Shown here piece after piece: positions 8,491 through 12,485 of a stretch of 12,485 nt of DNA. Source of the DNA: Echinostoma caproni (lineage: Eukaryota > Platyhelminthes > Trematoda > Plagiorchiida > Echinostomatidae). Location of the stretch: the NCBI GenBank assembly GCA_900618425.1, contig UZAN01042243.1, positions 4,564 through 17,048 on the forward strand, written 5' to 3'. A model generated the notes under the pieces. The model saw nothing but the letters and a program-made list of their open reading frames with translations, was not told the DNA's origin and searched no databases. The number at the start of each line of letters is the position of its first letter. Position 1 is the first letter of the stretch. The position numbers and the translations under genes are program-made.

Positions 8491-8534
8491 GTAGGTCTAC
8501 CATTTTTCGAAATGCAAACATCGCGTACTCACAG
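8491..8534 (+). other. DDX49: 44-bp micro-intron in DDX49
   Basis: It starts GTAGGTCTACC and ends CGCGTACTCACAG. Removing it joins DAER to KLDEIRFDEKREINKAKK in phase 0, matching the DDX49 family. Its length is not a multiple of three, so retention shifts the frame and ends the protein about 26 codons later. Introns of 30-50 bp beside multi-kb introns in the same gene are typical of schistosomes and other flukes. Confidence 0.87.
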
Positions 8535-8588
8535 AAGTTGGATGAAATCCGATTCGATGAGAAACGAGAAATAAACAAAGCAAAGAAG
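8535..8588 (+). CDS. DDX49: DDX49 exon, C-terminal extension continued
   Basis: Eighteen whole codons read KLDEIRFDEKREINKAKK. This matches the 'KLE...FDEKKEINKRK' segment of DDX49/Dbp8, where the basic C-terminal tail begins. It is flanked by acceptor CTCACAG (ending 8534) and donor GTAAGC (8589), phase 0 on both sides. The remaining 50-100 residues of the lysine/glutamate-rich tail were not found in the rest of the window, so the next exon is probably beyond 12485. As an alternative, reading through the donor reaches a TGA at 8607-8609, six codons later. Confidence 0.87.
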
Positions 8589-8695
8589 GTAAGCGATTTG
8601 CTTTTTTGATCTTCGATTTTGTTAGATTTTGAAGGCTGCGAGCTCTGATTGACCCCCATCTCCCCTAAAACGCATTGTCCTCCACCGATTGTGTA

Positions 8696-8701
8696 AATAA
8701 A
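8696..8701 (+). terminator. Possible poly(A) signal AATAAA after the last visible exon
   Basis: AATAAA lies about 90 bases after a TGA (8607-8609) that would end the protein if donor 8589 were not used. It could support a shorter transcript isoform. One AATAAA in AT-rich DNA is weak evidence, and the family's conserved tail would be lost. Confidence 0.2.
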
Positions 8702-9456
8702 CATTTATCCGAGCCATCTTTCATCCTGTGTACAACGGCTGAATGGGAAGGAAGATATTTTCACAGGTTCCTCGATCTGGCGATGTTCCTTAGATACGTA
8801 TGCTACAACTCAGTTTCAGTTACCTCAAATGCGTAAAAGTTCGAGCGCGAATAGGCTGTCCCCAATGACTTTTAATTATTGAGTCAGCCTTGGTTTTAGA
8901 TTTGACGAAACTCCAGGGAACAGCGAGAGAGACGGAACAGGTTCCAACTGAATAGTGTTAATCGGTCATCATACCGATTTACAAGAAAGGTAACAGATCC
9001 TTTCGTGAAAACCACAGAGGAATTAGTTTAATCAACATTGCCTCTAAACTTCTCACTGATATACTCCGTTGATTGTCCGCCGCACGTGAACGGTTTATGC
9101 GTGAGAACCAGGCTGGTTTCAGACCTGGTCGAGGTTGTATACACCATGTTTTGGGGCACAGACACACCTTTCAATACTCCTGGATCTGAAAGCGGCTTTT
9201 GATTCAGTCGACCGCTCCAAAGTCTGGTGCTGCCTCTCTCTGAAGGGTGTCCCGGTTTACTGTAATATTACGATCCCTTTGTCCAAGCCAAGGTCAGGCC
9301 TACGCACAATCCGCGGAGTTCACTGCAGAGTGTTGTTCGTCAGGGTTGCTCTTACTTGCTTACTGTTTAAGTCTATCAGATTTACTTTTTGAAACAGTCA
9401 TATCCTCGTGCGAGGATGGCGGTATCGGTTTGCTCTCAGGTGGTAGGCTGCCTGAT

Positions 9457-9513
9457 ATGGAGTATGCAGACGACATTGTACTACNATGGAGTATGCAGAC
9501 GACATTGTACTAC
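9457..9513 (+). repeat. Exact 28-bp direct duplication around a single N (9485)
   Basis: Positions 9457-9484 and 9486-9513 are identical over 28 bases and are separated only by N at 9485. The unit spans the YADD motif of copy A. Counting the unit once gives a continuous RT frame through the motif and on to the next RTE box. It is most simply an assembly join where a 28-base contig overlap was not collapsed. Confidence 0.9.
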
Positions 9514-9820
9514 TGAATGGAGATCCAGGTAAACGGCAAGCTTTTTCGTATAGTTTGAGTGATAGTGTAGCCATGTTCGGTATGCGTTTTGCACCTTCAA
9601 AGTGTAAAATGCTACTACAAGATTAGGTTGGTCCATTCCCCAACCTCATCCTGATTGGGGAAGTAGATTAGTTTTGCTATCTGAGCAGCTATATCTCACC
9701 TGTCGGCACGCATGCCGAAGCCTCTTGGCAATTGCCAACCTGAGACATCTGTGGCGCCGCTGCGACATCCGGCTGTCCGTGAAGGGTCGAGTGTATGCTG
9801 CAGCAGTTCGGCCAGTTCTG

Positions 9821-9830
9821 CTATACGACG
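9821..9830. repeat. Left target site duplication of RTE copy B (CTATACGACG)
   Basis: Matches CTATACGGCG at 11125-11134 in 9 of 10 bases. Copy A's reading frame (VLLY then GAQT) resumes across the duplication if one unit and copy B are set aside. Confidence 0.78.
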
Positions 9831-10297
9831 TTTATTTACTGTACTCACACACCTCTGGTCGAGTGACGTTCACAACTAATTGGGCCGATCGTCACCAGCA
9901 GCGGCGTTTCGGCAAGGGTGCCCTCTTTCACCGTTGCTGTTCAATTTCGTCGTGGACGAAATACTGGAGAACGCGTTTAGTGGTCTCCAAAACGTAGGTA
10001 TTGAATGGGCAGCTGGAGAAAAGCTGTGCGATTTGGAGTGCGCTGATGAGATCGGCTGTCTGTTCGAATGTATGGAGGACGTGTGTAGTGCACTTGATAG
10101 ACTAACAATTGCTCTTGGCACATTCGGTATGTGCTTTGCACCTTCAAAATGATGCAAGACTGGGTATTGCCTACTCCCACTCCGAAACTTAATGGTCAGC
10201 GATTAATTATAGTGGAATACGTTTCTTACTTAGGTACTGGCGTGACCAATGACTTACGCGCCGCTAAGCAGATAGCCGTTCGCATTTCCGAGGCTGG

Positions 10298-10570
10298 TAA
10301 TGGCGCAGTGGTTTAGTCGCTGTCACTAACGTACTTTGGACCTTGTGATCCGAGGTTCGAGCCCCACCACAGCCACCCGACTTTGGTGGTAGACAGCTCT
10401 GCTGTCGTCCGGTTCAATACCACGCCTAACCTATTGGGGCATTATGTGGTTCGCCACTCCAAGTCCCAGGGCTTAGGTTGCCTGTTTCCACTGAACAGCA
10501 GGTCCTCGTGACTATGGGGTTCACCCCGTCTGCTGCTCATCACATGTGGGTGTGTAATTAAAAAAAATGT
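10298..10570 (+). mobile_element. tRNA-derived SINE inserted in RTE copy B
   Basis: This insertion of about 273 bp cleanly splits the RTE box AVRISEAG / AAYAELKHLWRR: with it set aside, the spacing of the box is exactly normal. The head is tRNA-like, with an A box TGGCGCAGTGG (10301-10311) and a B box GGTTCGAGCCC (10354-10364), the spacing of a Pol III type 2 promoter. A body without similarity to the RTE follows. The tail is GTGTGTAATTAAAAAAAATG, ending near 10570. Target duplication is short at best (TGG at 10295-10297 and 10571-10573). Acceptor and T stems are too mismatched for a functional tRNA. Such SINEs are mobilised by a partner LINE; which one is not shown by this sequence. Confidence 0.75.
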
Positions 10571-11089
10571 TGGAGCAGCATACGCAGAACTGAAACACCT
10601 TTGGCGTAGGCGCGACGTTTCACGGAAGCTGAAAGGTCGTGTATCAGTTTTTACAAACATGAACAATGCACTTTCGTGTGCCGGTTTTAATTACTGTCTT
10701 TTGGAGCCCCATTTGGGTAAAAGAGCAGGAGATTGGAATTTTGAAAGCAAATTCAAGCGCAAGATGGAGAATTCATACAGGCTGGTGGTTGAAGGAAGTC
10801 AACAGATGACGTGGCGACGGGGTATGAAGAAATGCTCAGAGCCACTAAGTAAAGTAGGGGTCTCGCACCTTCCAAATTGGTATCCGAAAGACTCCGCAAC
10901 TGGTTGGTTAGAGACATTGAAGAAAATGGTAGCAAACCGACAGCTGTAGCGTTCTTGTAGTTTCTCATCAGTCCAGAATGCTTGAAGTATGCAGAGTTTT
11001 ATCATGTACTCTGTTGTGCCCACAGGGTTTCACCTTCCTCAAAGTAGGTACCATCCCTCAAATATTATCACTTTGTATGCATTGCGATC

Positions 11090-11107
11090 AGTGAAGTTCA
11101 CTTCACT
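11090..11107 (+). other. Conserved 3' UTR hairpin of RTE subfamily (copy B)
   Basis: AGTGAAG, loop TTCA, CTTCACT. The stem is perfect and gains an eighth C-G pair from 11089 and 11108. The surrounding GCGATCAGTGAAG is shared with copy D. The single difference from copy D inside the hairpin is in the loop. Confidence 0.6.
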
Positions 11108-11124
11108 GTAGGACGGTGATGATC

Positions 11125-11134
11125 CTATACGGCG
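11125..11134. repeat. Right target site duplication of RTE copy B (CTATACGGCG)
   Basis: Near-identical partner of 9821-9830. It directly follows the GATGATC end of copy B and is the point where copy A's reverse-transcriptase frame resumes. Confidence 0.78.
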
Positions 11135-11530
11135 CACAGACTTGATCATTACGGGAACAGGATAAAAATAGATTATCCGTATTCGGACATTGCACAAGTC
11201 TGGTGGGGAAACCGGACAATAGAATTTTTAGATTAGACGTAGTTATAGGTAATCGCCGTCGCCCACTGAAGCAAGTGATCGACCTTCATAGATTACGCTG
11301 GTTAGGATGTGTTTCGCATGTTCCCAGATGGGTTGCCACGGCGAGCGTTGTTTGCTGAGGCAAGCAGCGGTTGGAAAAAGGTCAACGGTGATCCATCTAC
11401 GACCTGGCATGTGGGTATGAAAACACTGATCAGGAGATTGGGTCGCATAGGTCCCGCTAGTTTCCCTAGTTGAGGACCCCGAGATCATGGTACCTTGTTA
11501 TAAACACTGAATGTCACAAACAATGGCGCT
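11125..11530 (+). mobile_element. RTE retrotransposon copy A, right part (C-terminal region)
   Basis: Continuation of copy A after the nested insertion. It reads LYGAQT, a TGA in place of the usual Trp, then SLREQDKNRLSVFGH (about 11144-11190). This is the 'LYG.ETW.LR.ED..RL.VFDHR' box. Next comes GNRRRPLKQVIDLHRLRWLG (about 11250-11310). After a frameshift there is RRALFAEASSGWKKVNGDPS (about 11338-11397), then TWHVGMKTLIRRLGRIGPA and GPRDHGT (about 11472-11492). The end of the ORF (the WLETL region) is blurred and the 3' end is not defined; it may extend into 11531-11650. It carries multiple inactivating changes. Confidence 0.8.
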
Positions 11531-12095
11531 CGCGCATCTACTCATTATTCTTGCAACCCCAGCATGTGAATTCCCTATTTTCTCCTTGAGTCCGCTCCCA
11601 GCATTGCAATTTTTCATTCTATTCTTTCATCCAGATGATCAGCCAAAATCTGCGCATGAAAATGCATTCTTTTAAAAGCTGAACTGATTTCCAGTGACTT
11701 GTCCTAGGGCCACTTCACGAGACCCAGAATTGGTGCGAGCCAACTCAGTGCAACAGGATTCAGTTATCGTGTGACAACTGTAACCTGTTTTCCAGTTGCG
11801 AACATCGAATAGCAGCTCGCGTCCACTGTTTAGTGACGCGTTCAAATTGAGGTCCATGAACAAGTGAATAATGTGGAATGCCTTATCAAGCAGTTTAAAC
11901 CTCATCTAGCGGTAGAGTGCGGGTAGTCAATTTATTTTCGAGAGGCTTTTGCGTGCGCTCTGATATGCGACGAAACCTGCAGTCTGCCAACCAATCCCGT
12001 ACACTTGCATCCTAATATGAGTCGAAACGTTCAGTTCAAACCCTAAACTCAAGAAGTATCGGTGCAGATTTACTAACAGTGGAATGCACTCTATC
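11531..12095. other. Intergenic or intronic stretch without recognised content
   Basis: The first 100-120 bases may be the 3' UTR of RTE copy A. Beyond that I see no splice-flanked coding segment, no helicase tail and no repeat match elsewhere in the window. Open frames on the - strand have no recognisable motif. Confidence 0.5.
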
Positions 12096-12240
12096 ACAAT
12101 TTCAGAAAGGTGGAAGCGGCCAATCAAATGGCTGCCATTCAACACAATGGGGAAAGTCGGGCGGTGGTGGTGGGATTCGAACACATCCCCGGAGTCATAA
12201 TTCGGTGACGTTATCACCACCCAAGTGTACGCGACCAGAT
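12096..12240 (-). mobile_element. Second tRNA-derived SINE fragment, related to the SINE at 10298-10570
   Basis: The - strand shows a B box, TGTTCGAATCC (12183-12173). Upstream is a tRNA-like stretch ending GGTGGTGATAACGTCACCG, and downstream is CCACCACCACCGCCCGACTTT. From the B box on, 24 of 29 bases match 10356-10384 of the first SINE (ttcga..cccaccac....cccgacttt). The A box is weak and the body downstream does not clearly match the first SINE. It is therefore either a diverged subfamily or a fragment. Boundaries are approximate. Confidence 0.5.
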
Positions 12241-12485
12241 GGAATTAACCAAGGTCGAATGATGAAAGTTTTGGGACTTGACGAAGTTGCTATCATCTGT
12301 ATGATGTCCTAGACCACCTGCATACGTTGAATATTTTACCAACGGGTATTTGGCTAGATTATGAACCTAGATAGGTATCTCTAACCCAAATCATTCAAAC
12401 ATCTTCATAATTACCCTTGAATCTTGTTCTTTAGACTACTACTACTACTTCTTGGTCATTGCGTGAGTTGCAAAACTTATACCGT
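12241..12485. other. Unassigned sequence with a short (ACT)5 repeat at 12435-12449
   Basis: No gene or element is recognised. The only structure seen is a five-unit ACT microsatellite. Confidence 0.5.

Larger units (their letters stand above)
8902..9830 (+). mobile_element. RTE retrotransposon copy A, left part (RT fingers to thumb)
   Basis: Decayed RTE/SR2-like reverse transcriptase. It reads TEQVPTE and SVIIPIYKKGNRSFRENHRG (about 8940-9020), NIASKLL and ENQAGFRPGRGCIHHV (about 9102-9149). After a frameshift comes motif A, LDLKAAFDSVDR (9180-9215), then LSLKGVP, VRQGCS (motif B, about 9340, frame-shifted), CEDGGIGLLSGGRLPD and motif C, MEYADDIVL (from 9457), intact. It continues MFGMRFAPSKCKMLLQD (about 9570-9625), a stop in place of Trp, then ANLRHLWRRCDIRLSVKGRV (9734-9793) and AAAVRPVLLY. 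There are at least three frameshifts and several stops. It is interrupted after 9830 by copy B and resumes at 11125. Its 5' end is lost, so no endonuclease is present here. Confidence 0.85.
9831..11124 (+). mobile_element. RTE retrotransposon copy B, inserted in copy A (5'-truncated, with 3' end)
   Basis: The 5'-truncated start reads LYSHTSGRV (about 9837-9863), the box between RT motifs A and B. FRQGCPLSPLLFNFVVDEIL (9907-9966) is motif B. The motif C position reads CADE (10039-10050) instead of YADD, so the second catalytic Asp is Glu. GMCFAPSK follows, then after a frameshift LNGQRLIIVEYVSYLGTGV (about 10170-10245) and AVRISEAG, which is interrupted by a SINE. The protein resumes AAYAELKHLWRRRD (10574-10615) and LKGRV. 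A deletion follows, then MTWRRGMKKCSEPLSKVG and LPNWYPKDSATGWLETL, ending VANRQL and a stop at about 10949. The 3' UTR holds the hairpin at 11090-11107 and ends GGTGATGATC. It shares its 3' end with copy D, so both belong to one subfamily. Confidence 0.85.

Noticed and set aside
8491..8574. Continuous frame through 8491-8534 ending in MRNEK
   Set aside because: This is retention of a 44-bp intron in the wrong frame. Splicing gives KLDEIRFDEKREINKAKK, which matches the family.
10296..10375. A genuine tRNA gene
   Set aside because: A and B boxes are present but the acceptor and T stems are mismatched, the sequence runs on into a SINE body with an A-rich tail, and it interrupts an RTE box.
12435..12449. 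(ACT)5 as an element tail
   Set aside because: No element with a matching end lies next to it, so it is treated as a plain microsatellite.
1..12485. LTR retrotransposon, CRISPR array, prophage or bacterial operon
   Set aside because: No long terminal direct repeats, regularly spaced repeats, ribosome binding sites or compact gene clusters were seen. The content is that of animal introns with non-LTR elements.

Overview
The window looks like draft genomic DNA from a flatworm, most likely a digenean trematode. The evidence is spliceosomal introns (one of only 44 bp beside ones of several kb) and AT-rich intronic DNA crowded with decayed non-LTR retrotransposons. These are of the RTE (SR2/BovB-like) and CR1/jockey-like kinds common in flukes. 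tRNA-derived SINEs are also present. The clade call rests on remembered protein families, not on a search. I see no bacterial operons, CRISPR array or functional tRNA/rRNA gene.

The only cellular gene recognised is DDX49/Dbp8, a DEAD-box RNA helicase of ribosome biogenesis, on the + strand. Three exons are visible: 3787-4733 (motif Ia through motif VI), 8402-8490 and 8535-8588 (post-helicase C-terminal region). Exons for the Q motif and Walker A lie left of the window. The last C-terminal exon or exons were not found and should lie to the right. The introns are at least 3786 bp, 3668 bp, 44 bp and at least 3897 bp long.

Layout: 1-3369 (left intron) holds an RTE element broken by a CR1-like element, with its parts now on opposite strands. 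On the - strand are the RTE distal part (1-916) and the CR1 3' half (about 918-2143). On the + strand are the RTE endonuclease (about 2165-2499) and the CR1 5' half (about 2500-3369). The two CR1 halves share an inverted repeat of about 320 bp, of which 147 bp is identical. The second intron (4734-8401) holds a near-perfect palindromic foldback element (5047-5310), a probable GIY-YIG/Penelope-like remnant on the - strand (5796-6092), and a 346-bp 5'-truncated RTE copy with 8-bp target duplications (7870-8215).

The region after the last visible exon is a Russian doll. RTE copy A (8902-9830 and 11125-about 11530) is split by RTE copy B (9831-11124), which is bounded by a 10-bp near-identical target duplication. 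Copy B is itself split by a tRNA-derived SINE (about 10298-10570). A relative of this SINE lies inverted near 12100-12240.

At 9485 a single N is flanked by an exact 28-bp duplication, which looks like an unmerged contig overlap. I found no convincing new biological system. The most notable items are the nested insertions with recoverable junctions, the inverted CR1/RTE mosaic, the palindromic element, and a conserved 3'-terminal hairpin in one RTE subfamily.
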